This document shows, piece by piece, positions 51,052-59,422 of a stretch of 64,000 bases of DNA. This DNA is from Flavobacterium plurextorum (GTDB taxonomy: Bacteria > Bacteroidota > Bacteroidia > Flavobacteriales > Flavobacteriaceae). Made by a program: the position numbers and the translations under genes. The notes beneath the pieces were generated by a model. That model saw only the letters and a list, made by a program, of their open reading frames with translations, did not search any database and was not told the origin of the DNA. The stretch lies in the NCBI RefSeq assembly GCF_002217395.1, contig NZ_MUHD01000035.1:22232-86231 (forward strand), given 5' to 3'. The stretch's first letter is position 1, and every line of letters begins with the position of its first letter.

Positions 51052-52122
51052 CTAAACGATTTTAAAAATAAACGCTGATGAAGTTTCATAGTTTCCGCCT
51101 TGCGACGCCGTAAATAAATAAGTTGCTTTTCCGTTTTGAAATAATAATTGCGGGCGTTCTGCGCGTCCGTATCGATTTAAATGTTTCGGAGCTTCTGGTT
51201 CTTTTACATATTTGCTTAATGGCTGATATGAAATTTGCGGATCGCTCCAATGAATCCCATCTTTGGAGTCCATATAAAGTCCGTAATCCATTCCAAAAAC
51301 CCCCATATCTCTCGCCAGCATTTTGAATTTTTTATTTTCATACCATACGAAAGCGTCTTCACATTGCTTATTGTCTCCTAATTTTGAAAAATCAATTAAT
51401 GGATTGTTTTTGTATTTTATATAAGGACCTGTCAACGATTTAGAAATTGCTAATCCGTATTTTCTGTTTCCTTTTATAGGGAATTTTGGATGCACATAAT
51501 TCTCCGTATCTAATGATTTATAATAAAGCCAATATTCGCCGTTTGGATGTTTTAAGAAGGAAGGATTTGTAGTTAATAAATCATCCCAAGCACCTTGTTC
51601 GCCAGGCTGTAATAACGGTTCATCTGATCGTTCCCAAGGGCCGTAAAGTGAATCTGAAGTTGCTAAACCAATTCGCTTTGTATCCATTTTTCCGTTCGAA
51701 TTTCCCATGAAAAAAAGTGCATACTTTCCATCTACAAAATGAATACTTGGATTATGACAGGTTGTAGCATCCCAAAAACCCTCACCTCTTGGTGCTAAAA
51801 TAGTGCTGACATATTCATAAGGTCCTTCTGGTTTATCGGCAACTGCATGTGCAATTTCAGAACCGTTTATCCAGCCGCTCATGCTTTTTGATTTTTTCCA
51901 ACGAGAAAAGAACACATGAATCTTCCCATCCGGACCTTCAATTGGACTATTACACCAAACGTAATAATCTTCAAATTCTAAGGCACGCCCGACTGGTCGA
52001 AGTCTTTTCTCGAAATCTGAAAGTTTTGGATCATCGAAAAAAGCACTGGCTTCTGCTGAAAACGGAAGACACAACGCAATGGCGGCGAGAGAATTTCCAA
52101 TTATAAATTGTCTTCGATTCAT
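51052..52122 (-). CDS. GH43-like five-bladed propeller glycoside hydrolase
   Basis: The 356-residue protein starts with an apparent Tat-type leader (MNRRQFIIGNSLAAIALCLPFSAEA). The body has a five-bladed propeller pattern with acidic residues at expected points: NSPIEGPDGKIHVFFSRW, FWDATTCHNPSIHFVDGKY, WDDLLTTNPSFLKHPNGEYWLYY and CEDAFVWYENKKF. It resembles GH43/GH117-type enzymes and is often annotated only as glycoside hydrolase family protein. The substrate could be arabinan or galactan side chains of RG-I. It is the first gene of a four-gene minus-strand run (rhaM, DUF4861, GH28), with short gaps throughout. Confidence 0.75.
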   Translation of the reverse strand: MNRRQFIIGNSLAAIALCLPFSAEASAFFDDPKLSDFEKRLRPVGRALEFEDYYVWCNSPIEGPDGKIHVFFSRWKKSKSMSGWINGSEIAHAVADKPEGPYEYVSTILAPRGEGFWDATTCHNPSIHFVDGKYALFFMGNSNGKMDTKRIGLATSDSLYGPWERSDEPLLQPGEQGAWDDLLTTNPSFLKHPNGEYWLYYKSLDTENYVHPKFPIKGNRKYGLAISKSLTGPYIKYKNNPLIDFSKLGDNKQCEDAFVWYENKKFKMLARDMGVFGMDYGLYMDSKDGIHWSDPQISYQPLSKYVKEPEAPKHLNRYGRAERPQLLFQNGKATYLFTASQGGNYETSSAFIFKIV

Positions 52123-52228
52123 TTAACTTTTATTCAGATTTATATTTATGTCTTAAATATTCTCACACAGATTGAGCCTATTTTATTTTACAAACTAATC
52201 AATCATTTGATCTTTGGTTTTAATCTTA

Positions 52229-52373
52229 AACACCTAGAAACATAGATTTTTAATTTCTGTAAAAGAGCCTTTAAAAAACTAGTTTTTACACACAGCTATG
52301 TGTATTTATGCAAATGAAACGCCTTTATTAAGTTTTTAATCCCAATAGCTATCGGGAATGTTTCTATGTGTTT
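52229..52373. repeat. MITE-like palindromic element, copy 1
   Basis: CACCTAGAAACAT (52231-52243) and ATGTTTCTATGTG (52358-52370) form terminal inverted repeats with one mismatch. Near the right end is TCCCAATAGCTATCGGGA, a near-perfect palindrome. A related copy lies at 54115-54263 on the other side of the esterase gene. Confidence 0.78.
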
Positions 52374-52386
52374 AATTTTATTTCTT

Positions 52387-53916
52387 CTATTTTTTTTCAG
52401 CTAAAACCCATTCATCTGTTCTAAAAGGAGAAGCGGGTAAGTTTTCATTGTTGAATAAATTAGGTTCTGGAACGGCTTTCCAAGCAAATCGAACTGCAGC
52501 AGGTTCTTTTACTTTAGGTGAAGTAACTATTATTGTTTTTCCATCAATTTTTGCTTCGGCAGGATAAAAAACTTGGTCATTTCCTGCGATTTCAAATTCT
52601 TTCAAGGTATCACCAGTTTTCTTTAATCCAGAATCGGCATAATCAAAAAACAGCTGTACTTTTTGTTTCTTGATTTTCATATGATTAAAAATAGGTCCTG
52701 AATACACCAGCTTATTTTCTCCATACGTTTTAGCTCTTGCTATGAGCGCTAATCTATAACCAACGGTCTGTTTGTCTATTGGATGAATATTTTGTGCATC
52801 TCCAACATCAGTCGTAACAACCATTCCGCTGTTAGGTATTGTTTTTAAGGACATTAATTGAGCTTCTCTTATTTCTGCATTTTGCCCTTTATGCGGTGTA
52901 ATCTGCACATAATAAAATGGAAATTCTCCTTGTTTCCATTCTTCTCTCCAGCTTTTTACCATGACTGGAAATAAACTTCGATACAAATAGGCTTTTCCTG
53001 AATTGCTCTCGCCTTGATACCAAATTGCTCCTTTTATTGTGTAGTTTACTAAAGGATGAAGCATAGCGTTGTACAAAACATACGAAGTTTTATTGGGTTC
53101 TTTTTTAGGCTTTTTTAATTGTGATTTTGGAGCATTTGCTGCGCTAGCGATTCGTTCGTTTGTAAGTGCCAAATAATATGCTTCCAGTTTTTCTTGATAC
53201 ACTTTTTCGTTTTTTGCATCTTCTTGCAAAATGGGTAAAAAAGCAACATCTTCTTCTAATACATTCTGCGCGGTCCAAGCTTCGGCTTTGGTTCCGCCCC
53301 AAGAAGTAGATATTAAACCGATTGGCACGTTTAGTTTTTGATACAAATCTCTTCCAAAGAAATAGGCTGCTGCCGAAAATGTTTTAATACTTTCAGGCGA
53401 ACAGATTCTCCAGCTTCCTGTAACATCTTCAAGTGGTTTTGTCGATGCATTGAGGGCAACAGTAAAAAGTCTAATGTTTGGAAAAACAGCATTTTTTACT
53501 TCTTCTTCATAGTTTTTAACACCCGTTTTCCAAGTTCCTTCTTCTCTTCCAACAGGGAAAAACATATTTGACTGACCGGAACAAAGCCAAACTTCACCAA
53601 TAAGAATATTTTTCAGCGTAATTTTATTAGAGGCTTCGATTGTAATATCGTATGCCGCTTGTCCTCCTTGCGGAGTTTCGACTGTTGTTTTCCAATTTCC
53701 TTCAGCATCGGCAGTAACATTTACCGGAAGATTTGACCATCCTAAATGAATGTTTATTTTTTCATTTGGAGCAGCCCAACCCCATAAATTAACTTTTGCA
53801 TTTTGCTGTAAAACCATATTATCGCTTACCAAAGCTGGAAGTTTTACCTGAGCTGAAAGTGAGAGTTTTGCACTCAAAACCAATAAAAGTAAAAGAATTT
53901 TATTTGGATTTTTCAT
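52387..53916 (-). CDS. Sialate O-acetylesterase-type (SASA) carbohydrate esterase
   Basis: The 509-residue secreted protein has an N-terminal sandwich domain (LPALVSDNMVLQQNAKVNLWGWA) and a SASA/SGNH catalytic domain. It contains GEVWLCSGQSNM (Ser116), LISTSWGGTKAEAW, KGAIWYQGESN and, toward the C-terminus, TDVGDAQNIHPIDKQTVG with the catalytic Asp/His. In PULs these proteins deacetylate plant polysaccharides rather than sialic acid. The gene has its own promoter with a CAGGA direct repeat and TAAATTTA box at the N22 spacing. It is bracketed by two MITE-like repeats. Confidence 0.9.
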   Translation of the reverse strand: MKNPNKILLLLLVLSAKLSLSAQVKLPALVSDNMVLQQNAKVNLWGWAAPNEKINIHLGWSNLPVNVTADAEGNWKTTVETPQGGQAAYDITIEASNKITLKNILIGEVWLCSGQSNMFFPVGREEGTWKTGVKNYEEEVKNAVFPNIRLFTVALNASTKPLEDVTGSWRICSPESIKTFSAAAYFFGRDLYQKLNVPIGLISTSWGGTKAEAWTAQNVLEEDVAFLPILQEDAKNEKVYQEKLEAYYLALTNERIASAANAPKSQLKKPKKEPNKTSYVLYNAMLHPLVNYTIKGAIWYQGESNSGKAYLYRSLFPVMVKSWREEWKQGEFPFYYVQITPHKGQNAEIREAQLMSLKTIPNSGMVVTTDVGDAQNIHPIDKQTVGYRLALIARAKTYGENKLVYSGPIFNHMKIKKQKVQLFFDYADSGLKKTGDTLKEFEIAGNDQVFYPAEAKIDGKTIIVTSPKVKEPAAVRFAWKAVPEPNLFNNENLPASPFRTDEWVLAEKK

Positions 53917-53945
53917 TGTTAGTTTTTTTTATCTAAGTAACACTT

Positions 53946-53990
53946 TAAATTTAAATTAGCTGTTCTTTTTTTGCATCCTGTGCTTTCCTG
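53946..53990 (-). promoter_or_regulatory. CAGGA direct-repeat site and promoter of the SASA esterase gene
   Basis: On the minus strand: CAGGA-AAGCA-CAGGA, exactly 22 nt, then TAAATTTA (53946-53953). Spacing and half-sites match susC and GH106. The start codon lies about 30 bp further. Confidence 0.75.
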
Positions 53991-54006
53991 TTTTTTACAC
54001 ATAAAA

Positions 54007-54037
54007 CCCAAAAAAGCTGTCTAAAAAAGACAGCTTT
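54007..54037 (-). terminator. Terminator of the susC-susD transcript
   Basis: AAAGCTGTCT (54013-54022) pairs with AGACAGCTTT (54028-54037). On the minus strand the hairpin runs into a T-run. It lies about 255 bp after the susD stop codon and before the esterase promoter. Confidence 0.78.
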
Positions 54038-54114
54038 CTTAAAACAAAAAAATATATAAAAAAATACTAATTACTAATATATTCCTGTTGGGTGTAATTT
54101 GTTAAAAAAATTAA

Positions 54115-54263
54115 GCACATAGAAACATAGATTTTATCCTTAATAAAGAAGACTAAAAGAAACACATTTCCTTCACATAGCTATTTATGTGTATTTAAAA
54201 TAAATGAAACGCCTTTTTTAAAATCTTCAATCCCGATAGCTATCGGGAATGTTTCTATGTGTT
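54115..54263. repeat. MITE-like palindromic element, copy 2
   Basis: CACATAGAAACAT (54116-54128) and ATGTTTCTATGTG (54249-54261) are perfect 13-bp terminal inverted repeats. TCCCGATAGCTATCGGGA (54231-54248) is a perfect 18-bp palindrome adjoining the right end. Interior sequence is partly shared with copy 1. It lies between susD and its terminator. Confidence 0.8.
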
Positions 54264-54291
54264 AGATAAATTTCGTCCAGCTTATTAATTA

Positions 54292-55827
54292 CTAATCGTA
54301 ACCTAAATTTTGATCATAAAGTCCTGGAACTGCTAGAAGTTCTTGCAACGGAATTGGATACAGTAATGAATTGTTATCGATTGTTCTGATTTTATTCTCA
54401 GTATCTTCAGCAATTCTCCAAGCGTTCATAGTTGCCACTGCTTTTCCAGACCTAATTAAATCAAACCATCTTGTTCCTTCTGCAAAAAACTCTTTTCTTC
54501 TTTCTTCAAATAATTGATCTAAAGTAATGTTTACAGCATTTGCAGGCACACCAGCTCTGGTTCTTACTCTATTAACAATTGCATCAACATCAGCTTGAGT
54601 ACCGCCGCCGCCGTGAAGCGTGCATTCTGCCATAAGCATCAAAACATCAGTATAACGAGTGATCATAAAATCAACTCCCCAATCTTCACGTCCGTTCCCG
54701 TATCTCGCAGGATCAATGTATTTTTTGAAAACTGGCAGAGTGTAACTTCCTTTGTAAGTTCCAGAAGCTACAGTATAACTTGTAGCAATACCATAAAGTT
54801 GTCTTTTATCAGCGGCTGTAAACAATTTCATGAAACCAGTTGAAATTGGTCTTGCTTCTAAAGCTCCTTGTGCTGATAGATTTACAGATGCAAAATAAGG
54901 TTCGTAACCTAACTCTACCATGAAGTTTCCACCAACAGGAGTTGAAATATTTTGTGTGTAAGAAATAGTCAATACGTTTTCTTTATTAGCATTTCCTTCG
55001 GTTTTAAAAATTGGTTCGTAATCTGTACCAAAAGCATATAAACCGCTCAACTTAATATCGTTTAACTGCTGATAGGCTTTATCCCATTCATTTAAACCTA
55101 ACATTGCACCATCAATTCCGTAAGTTGGGCTTGAACGAGTCATATAAACAAGTCCTAAAAGTGCTTTTGCGCCATATTTTGTAACACGTCCGTAATTTGC
55201 ATTATCGTAAGAAGGAAGCAAATCTGGAATTGCCAATTCTAAATCTGAAATAATTAGTTTGTAAACATCTGCAACTGCAGTTCTTTTTATTTTTGAAGCT
55301 TCGCCGGCAGTCATTGTTTTGTCAATTAATGGCACACGTCCAAACCATCTTAACAAATCAAAATAACAGAATGCTCTAAGAAAACGTGCTTCAGCAGCCA
55401 TTGCGGTTTTATCGGCTGGATTTGTAAAAATTACATCCCCTTTTTCTGCAATTTTTTCTAATAACTGATTTGCTTTATAGATCGCATTGTAATTGGTAAG
55501 ATATGCTTCTTTCACATAAGTATTTGAACTGATGGAAGTGTAAAAACTATTGATTCCTTCCCAATCTCTTGATGCCGTTGTAGTTGCCATCAAGTTATCA
55601 GATCTGGTTTCGCTTAAATTCATTAATCGGTTTGCATAACCATATACGGTTGCTCCGTGGAAAGCAACGGAATAAGTTGCGTTTCTTGCTTGTACAAAAT
55701 CACCTGGTGTTGCATAAAAATTTTCGATCGTGCCTTGCGATAATGGCAGCTGAGTCAGCTCATCTGTACAAGATGATTGTGCGAACAACATTAACGCACC
55801 TGCTGCTATGAAGATATATTTTTTCAT
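54292..55827 (-). CDS. SusD/RagB-family glycan-binding lipoprotein
   Basis: The 511-residue lipoprotein has a signal with lipobox SSC (Cys20 in AQSSCTDELTQLPLS). It has the SusD-like fold: FLRAFCYFDLLRWFGRVPLIDKT, the standard RAFCYF-D-L segment, VPANAVNITLDQLFEERRKEFFAEG and the closing LLYPIPLQELLAVPG. SusD partners hold glycan at the cell surface and deliver it to SusC. It is 6 bp downstream of susC in one operon. In this setting it should bind rhamnogalacturonan oligosaccharides. Confidence 0.95.
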   Translation of the reverse strand: MKKYIFIAAGALMLFAQSSCTDELTQLPLSQGTIENFYATPGDFVQARNATYSVAFHGATVYGYANRLMNLSETRSDNLMATTTASRDWEGINSFYTSISSNTYVKEAYLTNYNAIYKANQLLEKIAEKGDVIFTNPADKTAMAAEARFLRAFCYFDLLRWFGRVPLIDKTMTAGEASKIKRTAVADVYKLIISDLELAIPDLLPSYDNANYGRVTKYGAKALLGLVYMTRSSPTYGIDGAMLGLNEWDKAYQQLNDIKLSGLYAFGTDYEPIFKTEGNANKENVLTISYTQNISTPVGGNFMVELGYEPYFASVNLSAQGALEARPISTGFMKLFTAADKRQLYGIATSYTVASGTYKGSYTLPVFKKYIDPARYGNGREDWGVDFMITRYTDVLMLMAECTLHGGGGTQADVDAIVNRVRTRAGVPANAVNITLDQLFEERRKEFFAEGTRWFDLIRSGKAVATMNAWRIAEDTENKIRTIDNNSLLYPIPLQELLAVPGLYDQNLGYD

Positions 55828-55833
55828 TTTCGT

Positions 55834-58800
55834 TTAATTAAAATTAATGTTTAGTCCGATAACTAATGATTTTGCCAAAGGCGCTCCACCGTAATCTACC
55901 GGCACAGAGAAATCACTGTTTGAACTTGCTGAAGTATTTACTGCTTCTGGATTGAAACCTACTTTATATTTGTTCCAGTAGAACCAGTTTTCTCCTGTTA
56001 CATATAATCTTGCATTATCAATTCTTGTAATTCCTTTTAAGGCTTGTCTCAGATTATATCCAATAGAAATACTTCTGATACTTACATAATCTGATTTGTA
56101 CAACCAGTCAGAATTTGCTTGATATCCAAAAGAAGTTCTCCAATTTCCTCTAACTGCTGGATCTACATTTAATGAATTTTCTACAGATCCCATTCCAGTA
56201 CGATCAATTGCACGACCTGTTAAACCATAAACTGTACCTCCATTTTGACCTTGAACCAAAACATTTAAATCTAAATCTTTGTATTTAAAACTATTTGTGA
56301 TTCCCCAAGTATATTTTGGTGTTGGGTTTCCTAAATCTACACGATCTTCTGAATTGATTTTTTTGTCTCCGTTTTGATCCACATATCTAGGATCTCCTAA
56401 TACTAATTTATTTCCTCCAATTGTAGTACCTCCGTTATCGATATCTGCTTGTGTAAGCACTCCATTTTGTTTTAATCCAAAAATGGTATACATTGGTTTT
56501 CCAACTTCTAGTTTAATAAATGGTACACCTCCGTCAAATGAGTTACTGATTTCAATTTTAGATTGATCTGGTCCTAATGCTAATACTTTATTTTCGTTAT
56601 GACTTATATTTGCCGATGTTCTCCATTCAAAACTTGGTGTTTTAACGTTTAATGAATTCAACTCAAATTCCCATCCTTGATTTTGAACTTCTCCAATGTT
56701 TGTAAGGTAAGTAGGGAAACCTGAATCTCCAGGAACAGGAACTCTTAAAAGTAATTCGCTGTTGTTTTTTCTGTATACTTCAAATGTTCCAGAAAGTCTG
56801 TTTTTGATAAATCCAAAATCTACTCCAAGATCTATACTTTTTGATTCTTCCCAATGTAAAGTAGGATTTGGAATTGAAGCTGCGCCTTGACCAATTGCCA
56901 CTGCTCCTCCTATTGAATAATTGAATGTTCCAAGTGTAGCATAAGATCCGTAGCTGCCAATATTATTACTTCCGTTTGTACCAGCACTTGCTCTAAGTTT
57001 CAAATCGCTAAGCCAATTCACTTCTTTTAAAAATGATTCTTGCTTAATTCTCCATCCTAATGATACAGAGTAAAAATCTCCCCATTTTCTGTCAGAACCA
57101 AATTTAGATGAACCGTCACGTCTAATACTTCCAGATAAAATATAACGTTCTTTAAAGTTGTATTGTAAACGTGCGAAGTAAGATAATAATGTACTTTTCT
57201 CTGCATTTGTAGATCCAATTGATCCTGCTGGAAGCGTTTCAATACTTGAACTATTATAAAGTGCTCCTGAAGAAAGTGTTGATTTTGTTATTTCGTATGA
57301 GTTGAAAGACTGTCCTAAAAGCACATTAAAACTATGGCTTCCGAAAGTTTTGTCATACGTTAAAGTATTCTCATTAACAATATTTTGTCTTCTGTACGTA
57401 TTATATGCTCCTCTAATACTTGCAATTACATCATTTGGTGTATAGCTTTCAGTAGTATTATCTGAATTATCAAAGTTAATAGTACTTTTTAGAGTAAAAC
57501 TATTGGCAAATTGATAGCTTGCATATCCAGAGATTAAATTTCTATACATAGAGTTTCTACCAGTTCTTGCTAGAGCGTTCAACATATTTGTTGTACTGCT
57601 TCCCCACGCATATCTAGTTGTATACTTTTCTCCCGCAGCATTAGAAGCGCTTTCAAAAACTGGCGTTGCAGTAAGTGCTTTAAACAACGTATTGTCTTTA
57701 CCTTCAACACCTGGATCATTCTTAATAGAATAAGAAGGCGCTAAATTAATTCCCATTTTAAAGCTTTCTGACAATTTCACGTCAACATTTGCTCTTGCTG
57801 AGAATAATGAATAATCTGTACCCACAATGTATCCCGTATTTTTTTGATAATTGGCAGACACATAATAATTTACAGCATCTGTAGCTCCAGAAGCAGATAA
57901 TTGATAGTTATTGAATTCTCCGGTACGGAAAACTTTATCCTGCCAATCGATATAATCTAATCCTGGATGTCCTGGAATATCCCATCTGTCATCGTATAGA
58001 TAAGTATAATATCTGGTATTTGCTGTTGTAAGCGGTGCGGTTGGGTTTTTTAAATTGTAAGCTGCAATACGTTCTGCATTTGATTGACTTGCCGATGCTC
58101 CTGCTATTCCTGAACCAACCCATTGTGCATCGATCATTGTTTTTGCTCTGTCGATCCATCCTTGAGATGATAACATATCAACTCGGTTTGCTTCTTTATT
58201 AACCCCGCCATACATATTAAAAGTAAATTTTGTTTTACCTTTTTTACCTTTTTTAGTGGTGATAATTACAACTCCGTTTGAAGCTCTCGAACCATAAATT
58301 GCAGCAGCTGCGGCATCTTTTAATACTTCGATAGAAGCCACATCATTTGGATTCATGTTGTCCAGCGGACTTCCGTTTGAGAATGATCCGTTGCTGTTAC
58401 TTCCTTCCGTATAAATTGGAAATCCATCAACAACGTACAAAGGCTCATTTCCTGCTGTAATCGAACCTGATCCTCTAATTTCAATACTAAAAGGCTGTCC
58501 TGGCAATCCCGTAGTTTGTTTCACACGAACTCCTGCAACCTGACCAATCAAACCTTGATCGATTCTCGAAATTGGACGTTCTGTAAAATTTTCCGTTTTT
58601 ATTCCTGAAATCGCTCCTGTAGTTAATTTTTTCTTTTGTGTGCCGTAACCAATAACTACGACTTCATTTAGGTTTGAGCTTTCTGCATCTAGCGAAACAT
58701 TATAACTTTGTGCGACGCCAATTTTTATTTCCTGCTTGACAAATCCCACAAACGAAAATACTAAAGTCTCCCCTGGAGCAGCATTAATACTGTATTTTCC

Positions 58801-58977
58801 ATCAAAATCAGTACTTGTAGACCTATTCGTTCCCTTGACAATTACATTTACCCCGGGTATCGATAATTTGGCTGGGTCAGTAACGGTTCCTGTAACCGTT
58901 TTTCCTTGCGCATAACCTGATGAATACACTAGTACACATAAGGCTATAATCAGCAAAAGATTAAGCTTGTTTTTCAT
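55834..58977 (-). CDS. SusC/RagA-family TonB-dependent outer-membrane transporter
   Basis: The 1047-residue protein has a signal peptide and an N-terminal carboxypeptidase-regulatory-like domain (KTVTGTVTDPAKLSIPGVNVIVKG). The TonB-dependent plug follows (LNEVVVIGYGTQKKKLTTGAIS and ASIEVLKDAAAAAIYGSRASNGVVIITTKKGKKG). A large beta-barrel completes it, ending in SLVIGLNINFN. The VLKDAAAAAIYGSRASNG motif is a SusC signature. It imports surface-degraded glycan in partnership with SusD. The promoter has one of the clearest CAGGA-N5-CAGGA-N22-TAAATTTG arrangements in the window. Confidence 0.96.
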   Translation of the reverse strand: MKNKLNLLLIIALCVLVYSSGYAQGKTVTGTVTDPAKLSIPGVNVIVKGTNRSTSTDFDGKYSINAAPGETLVFSFVGFVKQEIKIGVAQSYNVSLDAESSNLNEVVVIGYGTQKKKLTTGAISGIKTENFTERPISRIDQGLIGQVAGVRVKQTTGLPGQPFSIEIRGSGSITAGNEPLYVVDGFPIYTEGSNSNGSFSNGSPLDNMNPNDVASIEVLKDAAAAAIYGSRASNGVVIITTKKGKKGKTKFTFNMYGGVNKEANRVDMLSSQGWIDRAKTMIDAQWVGSGIAGASASQSNAERIAAYNLKNPTAPLTTANTRYYTYLYDDRWDIPGHPGLDYIDWQDKVFRTGEFNNYQLSASGATDAVNYYVSANYQKNTGYIVGTDYSLFSARANVDVKLSESFKMGINLAPSYSIKNDPGVEGKDNTLFKALTATPVFESASNAAGEKYTTRYAWGSSTTNMLNALARTGRNSMYRNLISGYASYQFANSFTLKSTINFDNSDNTTESYTPNDVIASIRGAYNTYRRQNIVNENTLTYDKTFGSHSFNVLLGQSFNSYEITKSTLSSGALYNSSSIETLPAGSIGSTNAEKSTLLSYFARLQYNFKERYILSGSIRRDGSSKFGSDRKWGDFYSVSLGWRIKQESFLKEVNWLSDLKLRASAGTNGSNNIGSYGSYATLGTFNYSIGGAVAIGQGAASIPNPTLHWEESKSIDLGVDFGFIKNRLSGTFEVYRKNNSELLLRVPVPGDSGFPTYLTNIGEVQNQGWEFELNSLNVKTPSFEWRTSANISHNENKVLALGPDQSKIEISNSFDGGVPFIKLEVGKPMYTIFGLKQNGVLTQADIDNGGTTIGGNKLVLGDPRYVDQNGDKKINSEDRVDLGNPTPKYTWGITNSFKYKDLDLNVLVQGQNGGTVYGLTGRAIDRTGMGSVENSLNVDPAVRGNWRTSFGYQANSDWLYKSDYVSIRSISIGYNLRQALKGITRIDNARLYVTGENWFYWNKYKVGFNPEAVNTSASSNSDFSVPVDYGGAPLAKSLVIGLNINFN

Positions 58978-59012
58978 AAAAAGTTAAATTTGGTTAGGTA
59001 ATTAGTTCAAAC

Positions 59013-59057
59013 CAAATTTATTTAGAAGCGACTTTCACGGCATCCTGTAGTATCCTG
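59013..59057 (-). promoter_or_regulatory. CAGGA direct-repeat site and promoter of susC
   Basis: On the minus strand: CAGGA-TACTA-CAGGA, then 22 nt, then TAAATTTG (59013-59020), a perfect TAnnTTTG box. The susC ATG is 36 bp downstream of that box. There is no good TTG at -33, which fits an activator-dependent promoter. Confidence 0.8.
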
Positions 59058-59284
59058 TTAACTTTCAATATATTACAAAATAATATTAAGTTTACTTTAA
59101 CAAAAAATAACTCAACTACCTGATTTACAACCGATAGCTATATACAAAATACACAAATACATTATACTAAATTTTAGTAAATTATTTTTTCACTATTCCT
59201 ATTTATTCCCATAAATTAATATCAATTAAAAAACGTTATAACTTATTTAATGATAATTTAATTTTTACAATATTCAATTAAAAC

Positions 59285-59335
59285 AGGACGCAACAGGATA
59301 GCATTTTGATAGGTTGCTTATACTTTTACTTTCGT
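59285..59335 (+). promoter_or_regulatory. CAGGA direct-repeat site and promoter of the GH106 gene
   Basis: CAGGA-CGCAA-CAGGA at 59285-59299 is followed after 22 nt by TACTTTTA (59322-59329). An alternative -7 box, TACTTTCG at 59328-59335, pairs with a TTG at 59307-59309 (18-nt spacing). Either would be downstream of the activator site. Confidence 0.7.
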
Positions 59336-59422
59336 ACAGTGAATTTTAAATATGTTTTTACGAATTCTGTTTTTACAAAAAATTAATAAATTTTAATAAC
59401 GGCTAAATCTTTTAGATCAATA

